Source of the DNA: Pezizomycotina sp. ARF18
Lineage: Eukaryota; Ascomycota
DNA: 64,000 nucleotides
Reading direction: 5' to 3'
NCBI GenBank assembly: GCA_002224055.1
Contig: AZLU01000225.1
Location: 1-64,000, forward strand
A model generated the notes under the pieces. It saw only the letters and a list, made by a program, of their open reading frames with translations, searched no databases and was not told the DNA's origin. Positions 33,971 through 44,800 of the stretch are shown here, one piece after another. Every line of letters starts with the position of its first letter. Position 1 is the first letter of the stretch. The position numbers and the translations under genes are program-made.

Positions 33971-36072
33971 TCAAGAGCACCATAGCAACAACGTAAAGCC
34001 TCTTCCGACGTCCGCGACACTGACACGTAAAGCAATACTGCTGCTGCGGTTGCTGCTGTCGCTGCTGCCACCACCGAGACTATCGGATCTGCTGCATCTG
34101 TTCCACTCGGCGAACCAACCGTACGTGTACTTCAGGCAGCAGCACGGCGACAACACTGCAGACCTCCCGCGCTGACGAGCTGCAGAGCATGTACACCCGC
34201 TTCTTCACCTCCTCGCTCAGACCTAACAGTCCTAACGGATCCGTCCGGTCGACATCGCGTGTTTGCCGGACTTATACCGGCGGATACCATACAAACCGTC
34301 AACGGCGTTACTCTCGACGAGCGACCGCTTCGATATATTGGTGCCCCGCTCGCTGCTTCGCCGATGGGCACGATAGTACCTCCGCGACGGCACTCGCCCA
34401 TCTTTCGTCAGCCAGATGGCCCGCTCGCCTTTCGCTAATCTTTCGTAACGGTCGCGCCTCGGCCGCGGAGGGAGCTCTGCAGGTCGTGGGCCCACTTCGC
34501 TAGGCGGATGTGCGCCAGGCGCTCTTCCGCTGCGTGTGGTCCGTGATCCTGGCCAGAGCGAAGCCGCTCGTGTTTCCGATGTTCGGCATGTGTACGAGCG
34601 ACGAAGATTGAGAGGAGGATGCAGCCGCGATGGTGCGCTACCGATGCGCTTCGGCATGCGCTGCTGCGCGCTGTGAGATGGGGAAGAGACAGTTGTCGGA
34701 TTGCGATGATAGACGGGGACAAAGCGGGTGTTTCGCCCGCCAGCTCAGGAACTTCTTCGTCGAAGCGTGCCGTATCCACGCTGCGTTGTCGGAGCTGAAC
34801 AGCTCGTTGATGAGGAGGTGAGTTCGCTGGTGACAGAGGCGGGATGTAGTCGGGGACATCAGCAAGCTCGCGTCCATATTCTCGCTATCCGGTGCGTGAG
34901 CTGACGAAGTTGCGAACGGCGGCGACGCGATACCGCGAGATACATCGTCGGCGGTCTTGCCGAAAAGGAAACCTCTGATACCTGCCGCTCGCAGGTCGTG
35001 CAGGACCGACAGCTTGAGTGACGTGGTTTCAGCGAGGTTGAGCGTATCTGCCTTGGCGATTACGGGGAGAACGTTCGTCAAGGCTGATAGCTCCCTTATA
35101 AAGTCGATATCGACTCGCTTGAGCCCTATGCAGTATCACATAAAAAACCAGATCTACGTGCGGCGAGCCGTTGCCCGTTAGCAATAGCGAGCAGGTCGTT
35201 TCTCTCGTTTCAGAATAATCTGCGCAGTCGTTTCCAGCTGCTTTTTCCAGCGTATCGGACTACATGCTCGATACAGTCTGCAGAGGAGGAACCTGCACCG
35301 TAGCCTGGTGTATCAACAAAGCATATATTTCTTTCAAGGACAACTTCACCACCGCTCTTCCTTCTCCTGAGAACCCTACTATCTTCAAAGTCACTCCACC
35401 ACGGAGATAAGGTCGCGTGCGTCGTGTGTACCTCCGTCACCTCCTCGTCGGCTCGGCGTCCATCCTGCCCGCGATGCTGTAGAACGACTGACCGGATTGC
35501 TGGAAGACAAAGAAGACGAAGGTGTCGACAGCGGTCGACGTGAACGATATCGGCGTCGCTTGTATTATAGATTGATCAGGGAGATTTCCCGATGCGGAAT
35601 CCCCTGCCGACGAGTATCTTAACCGTCCGACGCTTTTGCCAGCTCCGTAAACGGCCTCCTGGTCGCATCCGGATCGTCGGCATGAATGAACTCCGGCGTC
35701 AGCATCGAGGACGTTTCCAGCGAGCCCGGTTGGCTGTTACTAATCTGCCCTTCCTTGCCCACGAGGTCCGATCTCAGCTTCTTCCGCTGAGCTTCCCGCA
35801 CCGCTACCTATATCCGCCAGAGCTTTTGCAGGTCTGTAGTCAGGTAACAGAGCTCGCCGTCGAAAACGGACCGGCGAGGTATAATGGAGGTGCGGCAGCC
35901 TTGCTGGTGACGGTGGAGGGAGCGTGTCCGTTATAGAGTATGGGAAAGAAGCTATACGGACGACCGTGCGATCTCGTCGTCGTCGTCATCATGGTTGATG
36001 TCCGATGACTCTACTTCCAGCTCGGTCCGTCTCCCTCGGCCGGCCTCCTTGCAGCCGATTCTCGTCCGTCAT
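33971..36072 (-). CDS. septin-type GTPase with C-terminal membrane segment
   Basis: GTP-binding protein of a Pezizomycotina septin-like family distinct from the core Cdc3/10/11/12 septins. Upstream of the G domain are an acidic, low-complexity region (ESSDINHDDDDDEI) and SSMLTPEFIHADDPD. The P-loop is recognisable but damaged (GIGKS flanked by ILVG and IIQATP, near 35590). The segment WWSDFEDSRVLRRRKSGGEV leads to the septin G3 motif FVDTPGYGAGSS at about 35310. The G4 equivalent is LPVIAKADTL at about 35060, followed by LRAAGIRGFLFGKTADDV, MDASLLMSP and AAWIRHASTKKFLSWRAKHP. A helical stretch follows (IRLAKWAHDLQSSLR, YERLAKGERAIWLT). Near 34240 are DPLGLL, then ALQLVSAGG and KYTYGWF, which look like the C-terminal membrane helix of this family. 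The ATG at 36072 is a candidate start; another lies near 36000. Frame changes are dense. Confidence 0.78.
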
Positions 36073-36406
36073 GGATATTTTACGCGGCCTATCCTTTTTC
36101 AATGGGTTGGTCCGAAAAAAACGCACTTATAATATCTAAAACTAATATATAGTCGTGGACGGAGATTAAGAAGCGGTTCAAGGAGACGCCTAACGCTAGT
36201 TCCCAACCGTCGGAGGCTGCAAAGGTTAGTCTTCCAGAATTCGGATCGCTGGTGTTGTTGTAGGTCTCCTGGTTGAAATGTAAATATAATAGATAATATT
36301 CAAGGCGTCCGCCAATATCTATTTCGTTTAATAGGGTCCCGGAGGACCCACAGTGAGCAAACTGATCGCTGTGGCGTTGCCAAATATGGTAAGACGGGCT
36401 GCTTAA
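36071..36406 (+). CDS. possible small spliced gene, about 60 residues
   Basis: On the plus strand an ATG at 36071 begins MDILRGLSFFNGL. An inferred intron (36110-36152, ending ACTAATATATAG) leads to SWTEIKKRFKETPNASSQPS and EAAK. A second intron (36225-36334, GTTAGT...TTTAATAG) joins in phase to GPGGPTVSKLIAVALPNMVR and RAA with a TAA at 36404-36406. Both downstream exons stay open and in phase across a clean GT-AG intron, which chance rarely gives. I do not recognise the protein. The first donor (GTCCGA) and the 43-base first intron are weak. The ATG overlaps the proposed septin start on the other strand within a shared CATG, so one of the two starts is probably wrong. Confidence 0.35.
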
Positions 36407-36626
36407 TATATGAAAACAAAAAACAAAAAAAAAAAACAAAAAATTTAAATTAAATAAGAGTCTTTGATAATTTCACCCCCTAACGAAGGTTGAGGCACGG
36501 CAGGAAATTTATAGGTAAAGCCACAAATCTGCCTGCCAGCACCTCGCACTCACATGTACTGAGAAGTTATATCGTACAATATAATATACGTATAGTCAAT
36601 AATACTACTTATATTTAGCTATCAAA

Positions 36627-36662
<36 letters not shown>

Positions 36663-37157
36663 TATATATATATATATTCATAGCTAGTTTGTAAATAAAA
36701 AATATATATAACGCGTCCGATTACCTTTGTGTTTTCCCGTGCGTATTTACTTAAGTTATAAATATTTACTCATTCATAAAATAAACAAAATAAAATAAAA
36801 TAATATATATATACTTTGCTATATAAATTTCCCGGCCGTGCCTCACCTTCGCAGAAGGGGGGGGGGAGTGAAATTATCAAGACTCAAAAGAAAAAGGAAA
36901 AGAAAAGGAGATACTAGATAGCATGCGAACTTTATAGTGAGCGCTGAATTTCATTTGAGAAAAAAAAAAAAAAAAAAAAAAAAGGGCACAGAGAGGTATA
37001 TACGGGCTGGTACTACATCGAAAAGGAAACACAAAAAGTTGATGGGCCCCCAAAAAAAATTTCAAGTTAAAAACATATATAAATGAATGGAAAAAAAAAA
37101 AAAAAAAAAACTTGTGTTAATATCTACATAAAAGAACAATCCTAGAGAAAAGGATCG
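36407..37157. other. A/T-rich intergenic stretch
   Basis: Contains a T tract at 36629-36656 running into (TA)n, a G run near 36857-36866, and A tracts at 36960-36983 and 37091-37110. No coding sequence; it borders the 3' end of AFI1. Confidence 0.6.
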
Positions 37158-39975
37158 CTACCGCACAAATGGTGATGCTAGGCCGTATTTCGTGCCGGGT
37201 ACCGTTAACGAGCCTGGCGCACCGCCGCCTGTGGGTGATGTTATGTTGATATTGTCTTTCTCCTGCTGCATCCGATGAAGGCGAGCCTCTGGAAACGGTT
37301 CATGTTGTGGAAGAAATGGCGCCGGCCTGCGTACAAATAATTTAGCGAACCATACTTGAGTCGTGAAAGAATGTTAGGGGTTAAAGAATTTGTAAAACGT
37401 ACCATATGGTTACCTATCCGCTCCAAAACCTCGACCACGGCAAAGCGGACTTTCTGGCTGGGGTGGAACAACCCATATGCTATGGGAAATATGCCGTTTT
37501 GAGTTTCAGGAATTACACATAACAGCTGTTTTGTTCAGATGAGAAGATGGCATTCGTTTAGTACTTGGAGAGGAAGTTCGCAAGCCTTATACATACCTGG
37601 TTAATTTCCTCGTAGTCATATACGTAGTCTCTCAGCATCATGTATATCTTCTCCGCCTCCTCGTGGCTTAACCGTAGGATACGTAACCGATCAACCTGGT
37701 GGTGAAGATCCACTATCTTGATTGTTTGGCGTGGTACAATTGGCCGAGGTCCTGGAATTTACAGGGTAAGATTAGTATCTTATATTGGCATTACTTGGTA
37801 AATGTTTGGAGAGCCGTAATGTCCATACCTGCACGTATGACAAGTAACTCCTCGTCAACCGCCACCCTTCTATTCTCGCAGCATTTGCCGTGAGGTCTCG
37901 GATTTTCAGCGCCTCATCCGCCACACATAGCCGTGGCCCCGAATAATATGGTTCTCCTCGTGCCCTATCCACAGCGCGCTGGCGCCGTACACGAGCTCCT
38001 CAAATGCCGCAGCCATCCGTGTAAAGCGAACTATCCAATCCCTCCAGCGCGCTCGTACGGCCCACTCACCGAATCGGGACGTTATGCATTGCAGTATGTC
38101 GTCCATGAAGCGTTGTCCATGGTGTCGAACTTGAGGTAGTCGGCGGCGGTCAAATTAGGCGTCAGGCCGAAGAAAGCGAGACCCTCGTTTTGTGGAGGAG
38201 GTTTGAGGTCGGGCGATATCTTAACTCTTCCTGTGTCGATATTGCAGAGGACATCCACCATTCGTGCCGCCGTTCAAACATGGGGTTTGTAACTCCTGCT
38301 ATGAAACCAGGTCTGTAAAAAAAACAGAGGAAGGTATCAGTACTGTCCGTTAATTAGAGGGGAATAGAAATGCAGCGGCATCATACACCAGTAGTAGCTC
38401 GTCGATTTTAGTAAGATCCGTGTAAGGGAAAGCGTGCCGTGTAAAGCCCTTAAGTTTTCCACCGCTTGCTAGCGCACAAGCTGCGAGTACATGGTCGGCG
38501 ACTTCGCCGGCGGTTTTGCCATGTCCAAGAAAGACCACCCGTTTTTTGCGTCAAAAGAGCATTCACAAGTACTATTATCGGATGCGTGTAAGGGCCATTG
38601 GTCGTAAGGTGTGGATGGAGGATGAAAGGCTGTGGTTGCTGGGAATGGGCGTTGAAAAGGTGCTGATTAGCTGTATCAACGAGAACTGTATATTGTAAAG
38701 TTAGCCTTCTCCGATAAATTTAGGATAAAGCTCAGATAGAAGGAAGCTCTTACGTCTCCGACGGTTTCAGGCATTGCAGCAACTGGAACCTTGATAGGAA
38801 TTTTAACGCCGTTATAGTTGACACACGTCTCATACCATGACTGTCTCTACTTATTGCGATCTTCCCGTTCACCAACTTCTTCCGACCTGGCGCGAGTTCG
38901 TAATAGGTTGCTCTGCTTGACGCTGGCTTGCTAAACCCTCCGAGTTAGGTTCGCCGTTGGCTTCCCCATTGGCCGGGGAGCTGCTTGCTTCTTCGAATTT
39001 CTCAATAAACATTTCCTTGTTCTCTGACGTCGCAAGAATTTGTCGTTCGAATACGGATAAATCCGGCATCCGCTTAGGTCCATGGCGTTGACCGCTTTGA
39101 AAAGCTCAGCGAGTGTGTCTTGGGTGGGCCGTTTGAAGTATTCTTCCAATGCTAATAGTAATATAGGCTGTTGAGAACCTAGGTCAGAAGGAGAGCATTG
39201 AAAGACATGGAGTGTTATCGGACTTGACGAAGAGCAAGCACCTTGTAAATGTGTAAAAACGCGTGTCTCGTACATATGGCCATTGCTTTGACCTTGGCAC
39301 CTCTGTGAAAGTATTATTAAATGAAATTAAAAAGTAGGAAAAGAGATGACTTCAGAGGTTGTGCATGTTCCGAAGGAACTTTTAGGTACCTGTCCGTACC
39401 TTTTCTCACGACGTCATGTTTATATTGACCAGATTGAGGACATATATTAACGGTTGTTGATTCACTAGATCCTCGTCGTCCTCTTCCTTATGGAGGAAAA
39501 ATATGGTCCAGTCTTGAAATCGAACGTGAGCTTGATCAGGAAGCATCAGTTCGGCCAGCATACTGTATAGGTCGCGCGCATTCACGTTAGCTTTGAATAG
39601 CTAAAAGCAGATCCCCTCCCAAAAAAAAAAAAAAAAGGGCAGCCCCGAATTTCCCAGGACCCCTAGCTGGAGCCATGGCCTTGACGGAAATTAAAAATAT
39701 GCAAGAAGTCATAAAAGGGCCCTGTTCTCACCCTCGTCTCCGCTAATTGGAGTAGGATACTGATGCTCCATGGTAGCACCTTTATCGATATCGAACTTGG
39801 CAACCAGGATGTAATCGACATGAAGCTGGTCCTGTTGAGATACGTAGCTTTCGTCGTCCTCGCTATCTCCATTGTCTCCTTCGCTGTCCGGTAGCTCCCA
39901 CTCGACGCCCCTGTTGCATCCTCCAGCTCGCGATCGTATTCGTGCTCGAAAGCGTCCTTCCGTGCCGTTCATCAT
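37158..39975 (-). CDS. AFI1: Afi1, Arf3-interacting DENN-domain protein
   Basis: Polarity and trafficking factor that binds the Arf6-like GTPase Arf3 and localises to sites of polarised growth. The start at 39975 (MMNGTEG) leads, after an acidic patch, to the Afi1 N-terminal docking motif [20 protein letters not shown] and [10 protein letters not shown]. Next come [47 protein letters not shown] and AVNAMDLS. The DENN core follows: [80 protein letters not shown] and [20 protein letters not shown]. The end reads [32 protein letters not shown], and a short tail with [16 protein letters not shown] before a TAG at 37158. Several introns are evident, each with a one-motif gap (near 37500-37600, 37750-37830, 38300, 38700 and 39300). 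Frames change often. Confidence 0.9.
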
Positions 39976-40469
39976 GGTAACGAAAGGTTTCTTCGTAGTT
40001 TAGAATAGGTATTCCTAGTTAAGGAGGCTTGTAACGGCCCCGTCAAGGAGGTGCCGAGGAGAGGTGACCAAATGGAGGCTCTTTTGTGGATTGAATTGGT
40101 CCTGGTTTCTGGAGAACTTCGCGCGCCTGACAATGCCACTTCGTAGATCCTGCAAGATTGCCCGACGAGTAACCTGTTAGAAAGCGTAGGTAGTAGTCGT
40201 ATAGCCGTTCGCTCGTGAGGAGGTAGTACAGGCAAATAAAGGTGTTCCTCTAAAGGGAAAGGCAGGGAGGGGTTGGCTTTTTTTTTTTTTTTTTTTTTTT
40301 TTGCTAGTTAAAGGGCAGTGTGGATTCAATTATTTGGTGACCCGGGTAGCTTTTTTGCTTTTATGGAAATTCTGCAACTAATCGTCCAAAAAAAAAAGGG
40401 TAGACTGCTTTTTTTTTTTTTTTTTTGCTTACATGGCCATGCTTTCTCTCCCTCTTTACTACTACGTCG

Positions 40470-40582
40470 TCTCTCTCTCTCTCTCTTCTCTTCTCTTCTC
40501 TTCTCTTTCTTCTTCTCTTCTCTTCTCTTCTTCTTCTCTTCTCTCTCTCTCTTCTCTTCTCTTCTCTTCTCTCTTCTCTCTT
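40470..40582. repeat. CT / TCTTC pyrimidine microsatellite
   Basis: Imperfect repeats of CT and TCTTC units on the plus strand, over 110 bases with almost no purine. Confidence 0.92.
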
Positions 40583-41220
40583 CGGACTCTAAACCTTAGC
40601 CCAAGTGATAGTATCCCTATTCCCTGTCCACCTTTGTTGCTGTTACAATCAAGGTTCCACTCCCACGCTCTCTTTGCCTGCCTGCTGGCTTTTTTTACCG
40701 GAGCTAAACTCGTTTTAGGATGTTCCAGTTCAATTCACACTAAAATAAAATAATATATATATATATTTCCACCCTTTTTCTTCTATTCCTTCTATTCCTT
40801 CTAAAAATACAAGACAATTCATTTTGCTTTTTTTTTTTTTTTTTTTTAAACTGCCCCCCCAGATCCGCTGTCTTTCTGTGTGTCTCGCTTCATCGCATGT
40901 TTTAAGCTGGCCCGCTCGCTGAAGTGGAAGAGGGTGCGTGCTTAAACCCGCAATTTTTTCCTTTGCTTTCCAGCCGTTCTCCAAATACAGTATGCCCATT
41001 TAAGTAAGAACAGGTCCATGCTGATTTTGGAATAGCACGCCCTTGTTCTTCTATAATCGCGTTATTAGAGTAATTCCAGCACTAACAAGGACGACTTCTA
41101 TACCCACCGTTGCCAGGGGAACAATGTAAATCACGTTCACCGTTCCACTACTACTAACGAAAACAAAGACCACTAACAACAACTTTATCGAAAGGAACTT
41201 TGTTAGGAGAAATGCAAAAT

Positions 41221-41225
41221 ACACA

Positions 41226-41265
<40 letters not shown>
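41221..41265. repeat. (CA)n microsatellite
   Basis: About 19 near-perfect CA units in the separase upstream region. Confidence 0.95.
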
Positions 41266-41268
<3 letters not shown>

Positions 41269-41822
41269 CTACTTACGAGGAGAACAAAGAGAACGGAATT
41301 TTCGGTGTAGGCGATCTAGCTAAGTAGCTAGTACTTTAGCCGATCTCTTCTTTTGTACATTACTTACTTAACTATCCTTTCATGTTCAATTGCTCGCCTC
41401 GTTCTCCCTATACCCTACTTGGATACGAAACGTTTTTCTTCCTTTGTTCAACCTCGTCCTTGACGTTTCGATATATATACCCGTACTTCCTTGAACGTCC
41501 GATTTCGAGCAGCTTTAAACAACTGGATACCGTCGTCGAATCTTCACTACCCTCCTACTTGGTAGCATTACCGTTGCTCGCTATCAGTTAACGCGCCGCA
41601 ACCATCATTTTACATATAACGACATCCTTGTTATTATAGCAACTTTTGATGTATGATTATATCTAGAACTAAACGAAGGAAACCACAAGTTGATTATCTC
41701 CTATTCGCCTCTCATCCCTCTACCATCACGGCTTCGACTCTTCAACGCCTTCAAGCTTGGGTTCTTGGATCTTAACCCCCTCCGATCAGTCAATCTTTGT
41801 ATAGGCGTTATTGCACAAAATC

Positions 41823-44800
41823 ATGGCTTCTGTTACCATATCGTCGTCTTCGTCATCCGCAGACATCATCAAAGCAAGCTGCGCGTCCACCGTGAGCTGC
41901 TCCCGGAGGTTCTCACACAACTCAGAGACCTTTTGAATCCTCCCGCAATCGTATCTTCTAAATCCAAAGCTGCCGCTTCGAAGACAACAAAAACGACCAA
42001 GGTTCTCGCCAACGCGAACGCGAAGGAAACAAGGTTGCAAAGGGCGCAACGATAGCGAAATCGACAGGCATTGCAGTCCCTTGCAAGGCTGTCCTGACGC
42101 CTCAGGAGAGAACGAAACTTGCCACCGAAATTGTCAACCTCACGCTCAAAACCCTTTCTTCGTCATTAAAGTCGACGACACCTGCGAGCGCGAACACACC
42201 AAAATCCAAGGATGCATTACAACAACAGGCACCGCTAAGGAAAACCGTTCACTCCAAATCGACCGTTTCGAGTTCAACGTCTTCCTCGTCCAAAAGATCC
42301 CCAGCAGGGGACCAGTGTATTGCAGAATGTTGCCGCGTCGCCATTTCATTCCTTCACGACTGTGCAAAGGAACAGGAAGCGAACAACGCTGACAATCTAG
42401 CCGTCGAGTCTGCCCATTCGAACCTGATTGCGAAACTCCTTTCACTTTCAATGCACGATGCCGCCTTCAAAGAGATCGTCCAGCTAAAGAGGAGGCTCTT
42501 CCGTCTCTCGGGTAAAGCTGAAGAAGCAACAAAAAAAGAAGCGCCAGTGTTGTCTCTCTTGGATTGGAGAGAAGTATGCATTGCCGATTCAGCCACCCCC
42601 TAGCTATTACATGTCAGATCCACGCGCTGCGCCTCATGTCTGCGTCTAAAAAGTTGGAAGCCATTGCTGTATGGAGAACTCCTTGCTTGTTAAAAAAGCT
42701 GATATATCTCTAAGAAATTTACTAACTGCGTCTCATTAAAATCAAACAGAGGTTATTCGAGTATTTGTCCTTTACGAACTGTCCAGAGCAACTTATCAAA
42801 AACAGGCTGCAATCTCCAAGCCTAAAAGCTCTGAAAAATCTAGAAGCCCTGGCAGGTTCAATCACCGGATGTGCGCAAGCGCTGACTAGCTCCATCGACG
42901 AGAACCCCCAGCGTCTCTTCACGATTTTTCAACTTCAGACAAAGGCCATCGGGTACACATTGCTCGCAGCTGATTTAGAGGGTGTGAAAGTAAACGAAAA
43001 CCGATCTTGATATCCCTAGAGATGACTGTTCGCAGTCTGAACACACTTAACCGAAAGGCTACCCCGGAGCTTCTAAAGACAACTATTCCTTGTCAAACGA
43101 AGGATAGAAACAATTTTATCCTCGCTTGAAGCTTTGAAAAGTGCTGAGGTGGAGAATTCAGTTGTGTCGAAATTTATCGATATATACCGACTTTTGACAA
43201 ATTTCGCTCAAGAAGCAGGCGCTTGGGATGACGGCTTGCAATGGAATGACGAATCGCTTCAGCTGCTTGACGGGAGACCGAAATCAGTTGCCGTACGAGC
43301 TGCAGTTGTATTACGATCGGGAACACTCGCTTTGAAGCAATTTAACCTTACGTCAACGATTCGCGAGAAGGTTTACAGTCACATATCAGCAGCTTTGGAG
43401 GCTTTGAAGGCTCCACTCTCTGGGTCTGCAGAAGACCTGGATCGCTTCATTCAAGAAGTTCTACTTCTGCGACGAGGTGCCGTGTCTATCACCGCGAAGG
43501 CCAAAATCGACGACCCAGAAATCACCGATGTTTGCCGGAATATTGTTTTCTCCGCAGTTACCTTCTATAAGAAATGCAGGGTCGCGGGTATTGCTTTTGC
43601 GCAAACCCCTGCCAAAGCGGAAAAGACTGCCTCGTCAACTGTGGAGTGCGCTGTGGCGATTATCAAGACAACCTTCGACCCTCTTAAAGGCGATGCCTGG
43701 AGAACGCGGACCAACGACTGCAAGAATGCTTTGCACTTGGAAAGGCGGGCGCTGACAACGCTCAAGATTCCCCAACCGATACGTCAATTTTTGAAAGAGT
43801 GTCGTCAGCTTATGCCCATATCGCAGTGCTATATAGGAGAGAAAATAAGACAAACTTGACGCAAGCCATAACAGCTCTGAAACGAAGCGTCAAGGTCATG
43901 CAAGATAGACCTATAGCTGAGAAGTCCGCTTCAAATCTTACGGAAAAGCTGTACCGCCTTGCTGATTACTATTACCAGAATGGCGATATTTTGAGAGCTG
44001 AGGAATACGTTGACCAGTGCCTTTCTTGCATGATTGAGCTGGGGCAGTTCGACGCCGCCCTGGGCGCAGCCGCGCACCTTTCGACAAACTCCAATGCGTC
44101 AGTCATATTTAAAGCACTGCGTTTGCGAACGCAATGTTCCGTTCTGATGGGCCGCCCGAACCCGTTATGGGATCACGAAAGCCTGGATGCAGACGTGAGG
44201 GGCAAGCTTCTGGAATGTCAAGTCAACATTATGCTAGGCCTGCAGGACGCGGAAGCTAAACCAGCAGCTTCTGCGGCTTTGAGGTATATATTAGATACTA
44301 TATACACAGCAGAACGGCCATTCGAAGAGCCAGGTAATACAACAAACACCCATCTCAACATATATCTTTTCGAGCGCTAAAATCAATTTCCAGGTTAATA
44401 TCTCAATACCTCTCGCTAGCAACCGACAACCCCGATCGCATCGGCCCTCAGGAAGCATCCAAGCTAGGTTCCGAGGCAGCTAAAACTCTCAAAGGAGGCA
44501 AAAAATCTCTCAAATTAGACACGCATCTGGAACCACAATTTGAATATACTACAGCTATGGTTTTCAACGCCTTAGGACTCCTAAGCTTTGCACATGGTAC
44601 CCAGAAAATAGAGTATATCCAGCTCGGTTTGGATCTTCTGCTCCCACTTATAGACTCTTGCAAAAGCGACGAGGAGTTGGTGTCGAAGGTGGACGACTTG
44701 GGCGCCCTGAATAAACAACTATGCACAGTGATCGATCTTCTGGAAGTGAAAGGCCACGGCCACCTGAGGGTTAAATCTTGAAAGCAATGGCCACACTGCA

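Larger units (their letters stand above)
39976..41822. promoter_or_regulatory. divergent upstream region, AFI1 (-) / separase (+)
   Basis: 1.85 kb between outward starts. It includes a T tract at 40278-40302, T runs at 40411-40426, a pyrimidine microsatellite at 40470-40582, a further T tract at about 40831-40848 and a (CA)n repeat at 41221-41265. A frame at 39972-40235 (-) precedes AFI1 but shows no Afi1 homology. Both promoters must lie in this interval. Confidence 0.5.

Noticed and set aside
36089-36439. Minus-strand 116-codon frame as a septin upstream exon
   Set aside because: It is antisense to the better-supported spliced plus-strand exons and begins in an A/T-rich run; it has no septin similarity.
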